The notes below the pieces were generated by a model, which saw nothing but the letters and a program-made list of their open reading frames with translations, was not told the origin of the DNA and searched no databases. A program made the position numbers and the translations under genes. This document shows positions 19,707 to 27,928 of a stretch of 64,000 nucleotides of DNA, piece by piece. Source of the DNA: JASLEW01 sp035544895 (GTDB lineage: Bacteria; Acidobacteriota; Thermoanaerobaculia; Multivoradales; UBA5704); assembly GCA_035544895.1 (NCBI GenBank), contig DASZZM010000068.1, forward strand, positions 62,001 through 126,000, given 5' to 3'. The first letter of the stretch is position 1, and every line of letters starts with the position of its first letter.

Positions 19707-21995
19707 TTACCTGCCAGATGGCCGTCCGCAGGCGCGGCGGAAGTCAGCCGGGGAGGTTTCAGCCAGCCCCGTCGCCGGCGGCAGAAGGAGGCGGGACAGG
19801 ACATCGCCGCGGAGCTCGATCAACGGCCACTCCGCCGGCCAGGGGAGGCGCCGAAAAACCGACAGCGACAGCGACTGCGCGGCGCTGGCATCGAGCACCA
19901 GGTCCAGCCTGGCGCCCCGGCCTCGGCGCGCGGCGGCGGGCGGCATGGCGGCGAGGAACGCCTCCTTCCACCCGGCATCGACACCCGGCCAGCGGCGAAC
20001 CTCGGCCAGGGCGCGCTCGAACAGCTCCTGGCGGCCTTCCCAGAAGACCGCGGCCGCCAGCCGGGGGTCGGCCAGCAAGGCGTGGGCGCCATGCAGGCCT
20101 GCATCGGCCGCTTCCGGCCGCGCGACCAGCATGTAGAAAGGCGGGAAAGGATCGAACGGGTCCAGCTGGCAGGCCCGCTCGAGGGCGGCGATGGACCACG
20201 GCGCGCGCGCCGCATGACCCAGAAGCGCAGCCGCCAGCCACAGCGCCGGGACGTCTCCTCCCTCTTCTGCCGCGTGCAGCGCCAGGCTCGCCGAGTCGGG
20301 CGTCCGCGCATCGCCGCCCGGTGGCCGGCCGGCGTCGACATCGACCTGGTGGCCGCCCGTCATGGAGAGGGCGAGCCGGAGGCGATAGAGCGGGAAGTCC
20401 GGGTCCCAGCTAACCGTGCCCGCCAGCTCGTGGCGGGCCTGGTCGGCGCGGCCCGACATGGCCGCGACGGCAGCCCGGTCATAGTGCAACCGGGCCATCT
20501 CCGGCGCGACGAGGCCCAAGGCGGCCATCGCGGCATAGACGCCCGTGGCCAGGCGCGGCCCGGCAGCCGCGGCGCCCCCGTCATCGGGAGGGATGGCCGA
20601 GAGCGCGGCTCCAGCGGCCAGAGCGGCGGCCAGCGGCAGGGCCGTCGCCGCCAGCGCGGACGTCGCGAGAAAGGCCACCCCCGAGCCAAGAAGCCCGGCG
20701 CAAGCAGCCAACAGGAGGGCACGGTCGCCGGGTAGGGACCCGGCGACTCCGATCAAACTGCCGGGCAGGGACCCGGCGCCACGGATCAAACTGCCGGGTA
20801 GAGACCCGGCGACTCCGATCAGACCGCCGGGCAGAGACCCGGCGCCTCCAATCAGACCCCCATCCGCCGGCACCCACAGCCGGTCGAGATCCGAGAGTCG
20901 CTGGGATGCGAACCGAGCGACCAGGGCGAGCGCCAGAAGAGAACCCATGGCGCCCAGCTCGTAAGCCAGCTGGACCGGCAAGGAGTGCAGCTCACCCACC
21001 GCCTCTCCCCACGGGTTGACAGTCGGCAGCGGCCCGACAAGCTTGCCGGGCAGCCGCACGGGAAGGGAGGCAAGCTCGCCGGTGGCTCCAGTCCAGGGAT
21101 GAACGCCAGGCACCGGATCGAGGAAGGCAGCGGCGGTCCAGGCTGCCGAGCCTGGCCCCCAACCGGCGACGGGGCGCGCCTGAAGACCCCGCCATCCAGC
21201 GCGGTAGTAGACCGCCCGCGCGCGGAGCGAAGGGTCTTGCCCGGCAGCGATCTGGCGCACCCTGGGCAGCGCCACCGCGAGCGCCAGCCCGACGAGCAGT
21301 GCCAGGCCCAGCAACGCGGCCGACCGCCGCCGCGCCACCGCCGGCGAGCGCCAGGACAGCCAGCCGAGCACTGCCAGGGCTTCCGCCACGAGCGCCAGCC
21401 AGCCGGCGAGGGAACGGGTGGCGAGGACGGCCACGGCCGCGAGAGCGCCCGCGCCCCACCCCAGCGACCGCCACCATCCCTTCTCGCGCAAGCTCAGCAA
21501 ACCGAGCGGCAGCAGGGTGACCAGCCAGGCGGCGAGCAGGCGGTGCTGGCCCAGCGGCGCCGCCGGCCTGGGCGCGCCGGCCGAGAACAACCCCAGCCAG
21601 TCGACGAGCGACCAGAGAGAGACGCCGGCCAGAACAGCGGCAAGCGTCCGCAGTCCCAGACGGCGTGCCGCTTCCCGCCGCCAGCACCGCGCCACCGCCG
21701 CCGGCAGCCAGAGATAGGCCGGGAGCAGCAGGACCGCGACCCTTCCTGCCCGCGGCACCGGTGACGACCAGGCGCTCGCGGCCACCGCCAGCCACAGCGC
21801 CGCCGGCAGCAGGCGTCCAGCATCGCGCAGGCGCAGCGGGTCGCGCCAGGGCGCGCCGGCGGCGACCAGGGCAGCCAGCAGCGCCGCCGCACCCCCGGCG
21901 CTGCCGCTGAAGGACGCCCCCCCGATCCAGGTCCCGCACCAGGCGGCGTAGAGCGCCGCGAGCAGCGGCGGGAGCAAGCCGGCAACGTCTGCCAC
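19707..21995 (-). CDS. O-antigen-ligase-like polytopic membrane protein with C-terminal soluble domain
   Basis: A 762-residue protein with about ten hydrophobic helices in the first ~350 residues. GPGSAAWTAA and a periplasmic loop before a further helix fit the Wzy/WaaL-type O-antigen ligase or polymerase family; assignment is by layout, not by a decisive motif. Residues ~380-423 are an 11-residue repeat (GSLIGVAGSLP-like, four units) encoded by the R3 DNA repeat in frame. The last ~270 residues are soluble, Ala-rich and helical, possibly TPR-like. The gene faces no glycan genes in this window. Confidence 0.65.
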   Translation of the reverse strand: MADVAGLLPPLLAALYAAWCGTWIGGASFSGSAGGAAALLAALVAAGAPWRDPLRLRDAGRLLPAALWLAVAASAWSSPVPRAGRVAVLLLPAYLWLPAAVARCWRREAARRLGLRTLAAVLAGVSLWSLVDWLGLFSAGAPRPAAPLGQHRLLAAWLVTLLPLGLLSLREKGWWRSLGWGAGALAAVAVLATRSLAGWLALVAEALAVLGWLSWRSPAVARRRSAALLGLALLVGLALAVALPRVRQIAAGQDPSLRARAVYYRAGWRGLQARPVAGWGPGSAAWTAAAFLDPVPGVHPWTGATGELASLPVRLPGKLVGPLPTVNPWGEAVGELHSLPVQLAYELGAMGSLLALALVARFASQRLSDLDRLWVPADGGLIGGAGSLPGGLIGVAGSLPGSLIRGAGSLPGSLIGVAGSLPGDRALLLAACAGLLGSGVAFLATSALAATALPLAAALAAGAALSAIPPDDGGAAAAGPRLATGVYAAMAALGLVAPEMARLHYDRAAVAAMSGRADQARHELAGTVSWDPDFPLYRLRLALSMTGGHQVDVDAGRPPGGDARTPDSASLALHAAEEGGDVPALWLAAALLGHAARAPWSIAALERACQLDPFDPFPPFYMLVARPEAADAGLHGAHALLADPRLAAAVFWEGRQELFERALAEVRRWPGVDAGWKEAFLAAMPPAAARRGRGARLDLVLDASAAQSLSLSVFRRLPWPAEWPLIELRGDVLSRLLLPPATGLAETSPADFRRACGRPSGR
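20727..20858. repeat. R3 tandem array, four 33-bp units inside a coding sequence
   Basis: Four consecutive 33-bp units (20727-20759, 20760-20792, 20793-20825, 20826-20858) share the GCCGGG(T/C)AG(G/A)GACCCGGCG core with the intergenic array at 7708. Because 33 is a multiple of three, the host gene stays open and gains four 11-residue repeats (codons ~380-423). Confidence 0.92.
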
Positions 21996-22102
21996 CCGGG
22001 GATTCTACTGGCGCTCGGTGCCCGCTCGGGCGGACCCTCTGTTGCGGTATCCTTCGGAGTTCTGCGAAGACCCCTCATACGGGCTCGCGAGGAGAGAGAT
22101 AC

Positions 22103-23653
22103 ATGACGGTCGAGACTGCGAGCAATGTCGTCGGCATCGCCGGCACCCTCACGGCGCTGGGACTCGGCGCCGAGAATCCGGGGGCCTGCGCGGGCGGCTG
22201 GATCGACACCGCCGGCGAGCGGGTGGAGTCGATCAATCCGGCAAACGGTGAGCCGATCGCCGCCGTCCGCCTGGCTGGCCCGCAGGAGTACGAGCGGGTG
22301 GCGGCAGCCGCCGCCGGCGCATTCCGGGAATGGCAGACCTGGCCGGCGCCGCGGCGCGGCGAGGTGGTGCGCCAGCTCGGCCTCGAGCTGCGGCGGCACA
22401 AGGAAGCGCTGGGGCGCCTGGTATCGCTCGAGGTCGGCAAGATCCTCTCCGAGGGGCTGGGCGAGGTGCAGGAGATGATCGACATGGCGGACCTGGCGGT
22501 CGGCATGTCGCGCCAGCTCTATGGCAAGACTATGCACTCCGAGCGTCCCCGGCACCGCATGTACGAACAGTGGCACCCGCTCGGGCCGATCGGCATCATC
22601 ACCGCTTTCAACTTCCCGGTCGCGGTCTGGGCCTGGAACGCCACGGTGGCCGCGGTGTGCGGCGACTCGACGATCTGGAAGCCCTCGCACCAGGCGCCGC
22701 TCTCGGCCATCGCCGTCACCCGCATCGCGCAGCGCGTGCTGGCCGCCAATGCGGCGCCGCCGATCTTCAACCTGATCCTGGGCGGCAGGAGCGGCGTAGC
22801 CGAGCGCCTGGTGGCCGACCGCCGGGTGCCTCTCATATCGGCCACCGGCTCGGTGCGCATGGGCCGCGAGGTGGGCAAGGCGGTGGCTGACCGGCTCGGG
22901 CGCTCGCTGCTCGAGCTGGGCGGCAACAACGGCATTCTGGTGATGGATGGCGCCGACCTCGACCTTGCCTTGCGCGGCATCGTTTTTGCCGCGGTCGGCA
23001 CCGCCGGCCAGCGCTGCACCACTACGCGGCGGCTGTTCCTGCAGCGCGGCGTTGCCGCCGAGATGAGACGCCGCCTGGTCGAAGCCTACCGCTCGATCCG
23101 CATCGGAGACCCGCTCGAATCTGACACCTTGATGGGCCCGCTGATCGACAGGAGCGCCGTCGAAAACATGGTGCGGGCCCTGGAGACCGCCCAGGCCGAA
23201 GGCGGCAAGATCCTCTACGGCGGCCGCGTTCTCGACCGCCCGGGATTCTTCGTCGAGCCGACCCTGGTCGAGGCCCATGGCGACATGAGCATCACCTGCG
23301 AAGAGACCTTCGCGCCGATCCTCTACGTCTTCGAGTTCGACGACCTCGACGAGGCGATCCGCCTGCACAACGCGGTGCCGCAGGGACTCTCCTCGGCCAT
23401 CTTCACCCTCAACCTGCGCTCGGCCGAGCGCTTCCTCGCCGCGACCGGCAGCGACTGCGGCATCGCCAACGTCAACATCGGCACCTCCGGCGCCGAGATC
23501 GGCGGCGCCTTCGGCGGCGAGAAGGAGACCGGCGGCGGCCGCGAAGCCGGCTCCGATTCCTGGAAGGCCTACATGCGCCGCCAGACCTGCACCCTGAACT
23601 GGGGCAGCGAGCTGCCCCTCGCCCAAGGCGTCGAGTTCAAGGTCGGGACGTAG
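22103..23653 (+). CDS. Aldehyde dehydrogenase, ALDH7/antiquitin type
   Basis: A 516-residue NAD(P)-dependent aldehyde dehydrogenase. The active-site Glu is in LLELGGNNG and the nucleophilic Cys in GTAGQRCTTTRR. The C-terminal block FGGEKETGGGREAGSDSWK followed by YMRRQTCT is diagnostic of the ALDH7 family. Members oxidise alpha-aminoadipate semialdehyde in lysine breakdown, and some act on betaine or other aldehydes. AGGAGAGAGA precedes the ATG at 22103. No other lysine-degradation genes are adjacent, so the physiological substrate is inferred. Confidence 0.9.
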   Translation: MTVETASNVVGIAGTLTALGLGAENPGACAGGWIDTAGERVESINPANGEPIAAVRLAGPQEYERVAAAAAGAFREWQTWPAPRRGEVVRQLGLELRRHKEALGRLVSLEVGKILSEGLGEVQEMIDMADLAVGMSRQLYGKTMHSERPRHRMYEQWHPLGPIGIITAFNFPVAVWAWNATVAAVCGDSTIWKPSHQAPLSAIAVTRIAQRVLAANAAPPIFNLILGGRSGVAERLVADRRVPLISATGSVRMGREVGKAVADRLGRSLLELGGNNGILVMDGADLDLALRGIVFAAVGTAGQRCTTTRRLFLQRGVAAEMRRRLVEAYRSIRIGDPLESDTLMGPLIDRSAVENMVRALETAQAEGGKILYGGRVLDRPGFFVEPTLVEAHGDMSITCEETFAPILYVFEFDDLDEAIRLHNAVPQGLSSAIFTLNLRSAERFLAATGSDCGIANVNIGTSGAEIGGAFGGEKETGGGREAGSDSWKAYMRRQTCTLNWGSELPLAQGVEFKVGT

Positions 23654-23687
23654 TCTTACCTGCCACCGGCAGTGCCGATCCCGACGG

Positions 23688-23724
23688 ATGAATCGGCGCT
23701 GCGATGAAGCGATCGACTACTCGG
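23688..23724 (+). repeat. R1 fragment overlapping the acs stop codon
   Basis: A 37-base piece of the R1 leader. On the plus strand it reads MNRRCDEAIDYS, matching the start of the R1 frame in copies d and h. On the minus strand it supplies the acs stop codon (TAG, 23717-23719), so R1 sequence has become part of the acs 3-prime end or was left by recombination there. Confidence 0.6.
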
Positions 23725-25822
23725 CCTGGCCGAAGTGCTTCAGGTCTTCCGGCGCCTCCTTGGTGGCCACCTTCTCCTTGCCCTGCACGGTCTGCCTGAT
23801 CTGCTCGACGACGTCGGGATTGGCCAGCGTCGTGATGTCACCGGTGTCCAGCGTGTTGGAGATGGCAGCCAGGACGCGGCGCATGATCTTGCCGGACCGC
23901 GTCTTGGGCATGTCCGGAACGATGTGCACCTGCTTGGGCCGGGCGATCTTGCCGATCATGGTCTCGATCGTCGCGATCACCTTTGCCTTGATCTCCTTGC
24001 TGGGCTCAATTCCAGGCTTCAGCGCGATATAGATCTCCGGCACGCGGCCCTTGATCTCGTCGACCACCGGCACCACGGCGGCTTCCGCGACTTCCGGAAT
24101 GGTGAGACAGGCCGACTCCAGCTCCTTGGTTCCCAGGCGATGGCCGGCGACGTTGATCACGTCGTCGACGCGGCCGAGGATGCGGAAATAGCCGTCGGCG
24201 GCCAGCAGCGCTCCGTCCGAGGCGAAGTAGGGCCAATCGCGCCAGTCCTTGCTCTGGGGACTCTTGCGATATTTCTCGTAGTACTGCCGCACGAAGCGGT
24301 CCCGGTCGCCCCAGACCGTCTGGATGATCCCGGGCCACGGGTTCCTGATGCAGATGTTCCCGGCCTTCCCCGAGCCTGCCTTCACTTCCTGCCCATTCTC
24401 ATCGTAGATGATCGGGTAGATGCCGGGCACGCCGGGTCCCGCGCTGCCGGGCTTCATCGCATCCATGGCGGGTTTCGTGCTGCAGAGAAATCCTCCATTC
24501 TCCGTCTGCCACCAGGTATCCACGATCACCGCTTCGCCCTTGCCGACCGCGTTGTAATACCACTTCCACACCTCGGGCTCGATGGGCTCTCCCACCGTGG
24601 TCATATGCTTGAAATGGTAGTCGTACTTCTTCGGCTCGTCGGGGCCCGCCTTCCGCAGCATGCGTATGGCCGTCGGCGAGGTGTGGAAGATGTTGACGTC
24701 GAGGCGTTCGGCGATTCGCCACGGCCGCCCCGCGTCGGGGTACACCGGCACGCCCTCGTAGACGACCGAGGTCGCGGCCAAGGACAGCGGCCCGTAGACG
24801 ATGTACGAATGGCCGGTGATCCAGCCGATATCCGCCATGCACCAGTACACGTCTTCCGGATGGATGTCCTCGATGTACTTCGAGGTCCCCGTCACGTAGG
24901 CGAGATAGCCGCCCGTGCGGTGCTGGCAGCCCTTGGGTTTCCCGGTGGTGCCGCTCGTGTACATCAGGAAGAGCGGCGCTTCCGCGTCCATCGGAACCGG
25001 ATCGACTTGCCGGCGGCGATAGTTCTTCAGGGCCTCGTCGACGAAGAAATCGCGTCCTCCGATCATCGGCGCGGCGGAGCTGTATTTCGCGGGATATCGC
25101 CGCCACACCAGGACCTTGTCGATCTTCTGCCCTTCCTTTTCCGCTTCCGCCACGGCAATGTCGGCGCTTGCCTTGTGATCGATCATCTTGCCGCTGCGGT
25201 AGTAGCCATCCATGTAGATGAGCACCCTGCTGCCGGAATCGGCGGCGCGCAGGCCGCACGCTTCGCCGCTGAAGCCGCCGAACACGACGGAATGGATCAC
25301 ACCGAGACGCGCGCAGGCCAGCATCGTGATCGGCAGCTCGGCGACCATGGGCATGTGAATCGTGACGCGGTCGCCGGCCTTCAAGCCGGCAAAGTCGCGC
25401 AGCACCGCGGCGAACTCATTCACCCGGACGTAGAGCTCCTGATAGGTCAGGGCCACCGGATCTTCGTCTTCCGGTTCCGGCACGAAGATGATCGCCGCCT
25501 TGTTCTTGTACTTCGCCAGGTGCCGATCAACGCAGTTGAACGAGACGTTGAGCTTGCCGCCCACGAACCACTTCCAGAACGGCGGATCGCTCGTGTCGAG
25601 CACCGTGTGCCAGCGCTCGTACCAGGTGAGCATGTCCGCATATTCCTCGAAGCACTTGGGAAAATTCCTTTCGCCGAAGCGCTCGGTGACCGCGGGATCG
25701 GTGAGATTGGCCTGTGCGATGAATTTCTTGGACGGCTTGAAGTACTGCTCTTCCCGCCAGTGCACCGCGATCTGGGCCTCGGTGGTCTCCGCTACGTCGG
25801 TCGTTTCCTTCGCATCTGCCAT
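23717..25822 (-). CDS. acs: Acetyl-CoA synthetase (AMP-forming)
   Basis: A 701-residue acyl-CoA synthetase that activates acetate (or propionate) through an acyl-adenylate. The adenylation loop MYTSGTTGKPKG, TVGEPIEPEVWKWYY, DTWWQTENGG and GRVDDVINVAGHRLG are in order. The catalytic lysine, regulated by acetylation in this family, is in KTRSGKIMRR near residue 638. The length is slightly above the 650 residues of typical Acs because of N- and C-terminal tails. The stop codon lies in an R1 fragment. Confidence 0.94.
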   Translation of the reverse strand: MADAKETTDVAETTEAQIAVHWREEQYFKPSKKFIAQANLTDPAVTERFGERNFPKCFEEYADMLTWYERWHTVLDTSDPPFWKWFVGGKLNVSFNCVDRHLAKYKNKAAIIFVPEPEDEDPVALTYQELYVRVNEFAAVLRDFAGLKAGDRVTIHMPMVAELPITMLACARLGVIHSVVFGGFSGEACGLRAADSGSRVLIYMDGYYRSGKMIDHKASADIAVAEAEKEGQKIDKVLVWRRYPAKYSSAAPMIGGRDFFVDEALKNYRRRQVDPVPMDAEAPLFLMYTSGTTGKPKGCQHRTGGYLAYVTGTSKYIEDIHPEDVYWCMADIGWITGHSYIVYGPLSLAATSVVYEGVPVYPDAGRPWRIAERLDVNIFHTSPTAIRMLRKAGPDEPKKYDYHFKHMTTVGEPIEPEVWKWYYNAVGKGEAVIVDTWWQTENGGFLCSTKPAMDAMKPGSAGPGVPGIYPIIYDENGQEVKAGSGKAGNICIRNPWPGIIQTVWGDRDRFVRQYYEKYRKSPQSKDWRDWPYFASDGALLAADGYFRILGRVDDVINVAGHRLGTKELESACLTIPEVAEAAVVPVVDEIKGRVPEIYIALKPGIEPSKEIKAKVIATIETMIGKIARPKQVHIVPDMPKTRSGKIMRRVLAAISNTLDTGDITTLANPDVVEQIRQTVQGKEKVATKEAPEDLKHFGQAE

Positions 25823-25940
25823 GAAACTGTCCCCCTTCCAATCGAGCCCGTCTCGGGACGGGCTACGGAATCGGAGTACATCTGCTGAAAGCCGGCATAG
25901 GGTGATCGTAACGCCGGGAGAGACGGCTTCGCAACCGCAT

Positions 25941-26060
25941 CGGCATCTATTGGATCTCCCCCCGCATCCCCTCGCGGATCCCCTCCCCGGTTTTTCGGAA
26001 CCGCCGGGTCCCTGCCCGGCGGCGGCCGGGGGGAAGGGGACGCCCCCTCCCCTGACGCAT
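25941..26060 (+). repeat. R1 dispersed repeat, copy c, with nested R3 core
   Basis: Located upstream of acs and downstream of the lipid-kinase gene. The plus strand reads HLLDLPPHPLADPLPGFSEP, then a Pro/Ala-rich insertion corresponding to one R3 core (CCGCCGGGTCCCTGCCCGG), then GGKGTPPP. The insertion keeps the frame. Confidence 0.8.
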
Positions 26061-26084
26061 GCAGTTTCGCCTTAGCGGCGAACC

Positions 26085-26984
26085 CTAACGGGCGGGCGCG
26101 GCCACCACCGCGAGTGCCGCGGGGGCGATTTCCACCAGACACGGCTCGCCCGCGGCGAGCGAGCGGACGGGCTCGCCGCCGCCGTACATGGTCATCGGCC
26201 GGTCGATGGTGATCTCGGCGCGGCGGGTGCGGACGATGGTGACGGCGGGATGCCGGACGTGGCCGCCGCTGTAGACCCTGGGCAGCAGGGCGAGAAGGAC
26301 GGCACGGGAGACCGCGGCCACGATCACCAGGTCGAGCCAGCCGTCGTCGATCTCCGCCTGCGGCGCTATGCGCATACCGCCCCCGAAGCGCGGCAGGTTG
26401 GCGGCGACGGTGAACATGGCCCGCCCCGCGAAGACGCCGCCGTCGTGAACGACGCGCATGAGCGGCGGCTGGAAGGTAACGATGGTGTGCAGCACGGCGT
26501 AGACGTAGACCAGCGGCCCGCGCAGCCGCTTGACCCGCTCGCCGGCGAAGCGCGCCACCTCGGAGTCGAAGCCGACCCCCGCATAGCCGACGCAGACCGT
26601 CTCGCCCACCCTGACGAGGTCGATGCGCCGGACCTCCCCGGTCATGGCCAGGCCCACCGCCTGGTCGAAGTCGGAGGGCACTCCCAGCGTCCCCGCGAGG
26701 TCGTTGCCCGTCCCAAGAGGGACGACGCCGAGCGCGCACCCGCTCCCCGCCAGCCCCTGCGCCACCTGGTGCATCGTGCCGTCCCCCCCCGCCGCGACAA
26801 GCCTCTCGACCCCGTCGGCGACGGCCCGCCGCGCCTGCTCGACGAGGTCCGCCGCGCTGCGGCTCACCACCATGCCGGCCCCCGCCTTCTCGGCCAGCAG
26901 GCGCAGACGAGCGAGGCGGGACACCGCCGCCCCGCGACCCGCCGCCGGATTGAGCAGAAACCTGACGTTGGTCAAGGCCGACAA
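26085..26984 (-). CDS. Diacylglycerol/lipid kinase family protein
   Basis: A 299-residue DAGK_cat protein of the YegS/BmrU type. LLNPAAGRG opens the kinase domain. AAGGDGTMHQVAQGL (near residue 64) is the nucleotide-binding GGDGT loop, followed by VVPLGTGNDLAGTLG. The C-terminal beta domain has GVGFDSEVA and IDDGWLDLVIV. Such enzymes phosphorylate lipid alcohols at the membrane; the exact lipid cannot be read from sequence. The ATG at 26984 lies close to R2 copy A. Confidence 0.9.
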   Translation of the reverse strand: MSALTNVRFLLNPAAGRGAAVSRLARLRLLAEKAGAGMVVSRSAADLVEQARRAVADGVERLVAAGGDGTMHQVAQGLAGSGCALGVVPLGTGNDLAGTLGVPSDFDQAVGLAMTGEVRRIDLVRVGETVCVGYAGVGFDSEVARFAGERVKRLRGPLVYVYAVLHTIVTFQPPLMRVVHDGGVFAGRAMFTVAANLPRFGGGMRIAPQAEIDDGWLDLVIVAAVSRAVLLALLPRVYSGGHVRHPAVTIVRTRRAEITIDRPMTMYGGGEPVRSLAAGEPCLVEIAPAALAVVAAPAR

Positions 26985-27023
26985 ACTATCACGGCCCCTG
27001 CCCGGGAGTGAGTGGTGAGTGAG

Positions 27024-27195
27024 TGCTCAGCACCGCGTGGGGTGGGAGCCTCCGGGGGTGCCCCACAGGATCCCCTTCGCAGGCGGCTCGGGTGTTCGTG
27101 ATTGCGGCGGACGAGATTCACCGCGCCGCCGCGAAAGGGATCCTGTGGGGCACCCCCGGAGGCTCGGGGCACCGTTATCTGCCTCTCAGAGGCTC
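27024..27195 (-). repeat. R2 palindromic element, copy A
   Basis: Two perfect 29-bp inverted arms (27046-27074 and 27137-27165) flank a 62-base centre that itself has pairing GGCGGC and GCCGCC stretches. The element continues on both sides, with TAACGGTG-like and GAGCACGC-like flanks shared with the copies at 35493 and 36384, so full length is about 175 bp. This copy is inverted relative to B and C. The 336-base gap between the lipid-kinase gene and the ferredoxin holds little else. Confidence 0.9.
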
Positions 27196-27307
27196 TGGCG
27201 TTGATCCCAGGGCTGCCGGCGAGGCCGTGGCAGGGTCCGATGGAGGCTGACCTGGGGTCCGAGGCTCTTCGCCAGCTGCGAGACTTCAGCGAACGGGCAC
27301 CCTCGGC

Positions 27308-27313
27308 TATCAT
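27308..27313 (+). promoter_or_regulatory. Candidate -10 box of the ferredoxin gene
   Basis: TATCAT ends seven bases before the ATG at 27321. With no ribosome site upstream, this suggests a leaderless message and supports the chosen start. Confidence 0.35.
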
Positions 27314-27320
27314 CGCGGCG

Positions 27321-27650
27321 ATGCCCAGGCCCGAGATCCAGATCCTGGTCTGCCTCAATGAGCGGCCCCCGGACGGGCCCAAACCCTGCTGCTCTCTGCG
27401 CGGCTCGCTCGCGGTCTACCACCGCTTCAAGGACCGGGTCAAAGAGCTCGGCCTCCGCAACCAGGTGATGGTCGTCCGCACCGGCTGCCTCAAGCACTGC
27501 AGCCAAGGCATCACCGTCGCCGTCTGGCCCTACAACCTCTGGTACCGCGGCGTCACCCTCGACGACGTCGAAGAGATCCTCACCTCCACCGTCCTCGGCC
27601 ACGGCCGCGAAGTCGAGCGCCTCCGCATGCCCGACATCCCCTGGGAGTGA
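27321..27650 (+). CDS. Thioredoxin-fold 2Fe-2S ferredoxin
   Basis: A 109-residue protein with the cysteine spacing of thioredoxin-like 2Fe-2S ferredoxins (as in NuoE or Shethna type): Cys11, Cys23/24, then Cys56 and Cys60 in RTGCLKHCSQG. It probably shuttles electrons in the cytoplasm; the partner is unknown. A longer in-frame start at 27240 exists, but the cysteine pattern and the -10 box favour 27321. The last 59 bases are duplicated at 35674-35732, on the far side of the restriction-modification block. Confidence 0.85.
   Translation: MPRPEIQILVCLNERPPDGPKPCCSLRGSLAVYHRFKDRVKELGLRNQVMVVRTGCLKHCSQGITVAVWPYNLWYRGVTLDDVEEILTSTVLGHGREVERLRMPDIPWE
27592..27650 (+). repeat. Left direct repeat bracketing the accessory block
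   Basis: The terminal 59 bases of the ferredoxin gene. They match 35674-35732 with three mismatches, in the same orientation and ending at the same TGA. The 8.0 kb between them hold the restriction-modification and toxin-antitoxin genes. Confidence 0.9.
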
Positions 27651-27737
27651 CCCTCCTCGGTCGCGGGGCACTATGGTGGTAGTCGCCCTGAGCACCGGCA
27701 TGCGACCGGGGAGCTGCTTAGTCTGCGAGGTTCGGCG

Positions 27738-27765
27738 TTGACGCGGTTTGGGATCAGCGTAAACT
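27738..27765 (+). promoter_or_regulatory. Sigma-70-type promoter of the restriction-modification operon
   Basis: TTGACG and TAAACT are separated by 16 bases. The predicted start is about 155 bases before the first gene, leaving a leader that contains the inverted repeat at 27858. Confidence 0.5.
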
Positions 27766-27857
27766 AGATATGACCCTTAGGATGAGAGATATAGCCAAAA
27801 GGACATGATGGCGGACGGGGGACTCCGTGCGCCGGTAGGTCACCAGGCTGGCGGCGG

Positions 27858-27896
27858 ATACAGTGAGCGGAGGGGCACGCTCCTGGCTCACTGTAT
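27858..27896 (+). promoter_or_regulatory. Inverted repeat in the restriction-modification leader
   Basis: ATACAGTGAGC and its perfect complement GCTCACTGTAT are separated by 17 bases that also contain GGAG/CTCC pairing. It could be an operator for a controller protein or an RNA hairpin. There is no poly-T tract, so it is unlikely to be a simple terminator. Confidence 0.5.
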
Positions 27897-27928
27897 GACT
27901 ACATGAGACACGAACAGAGGGCCCCTTC

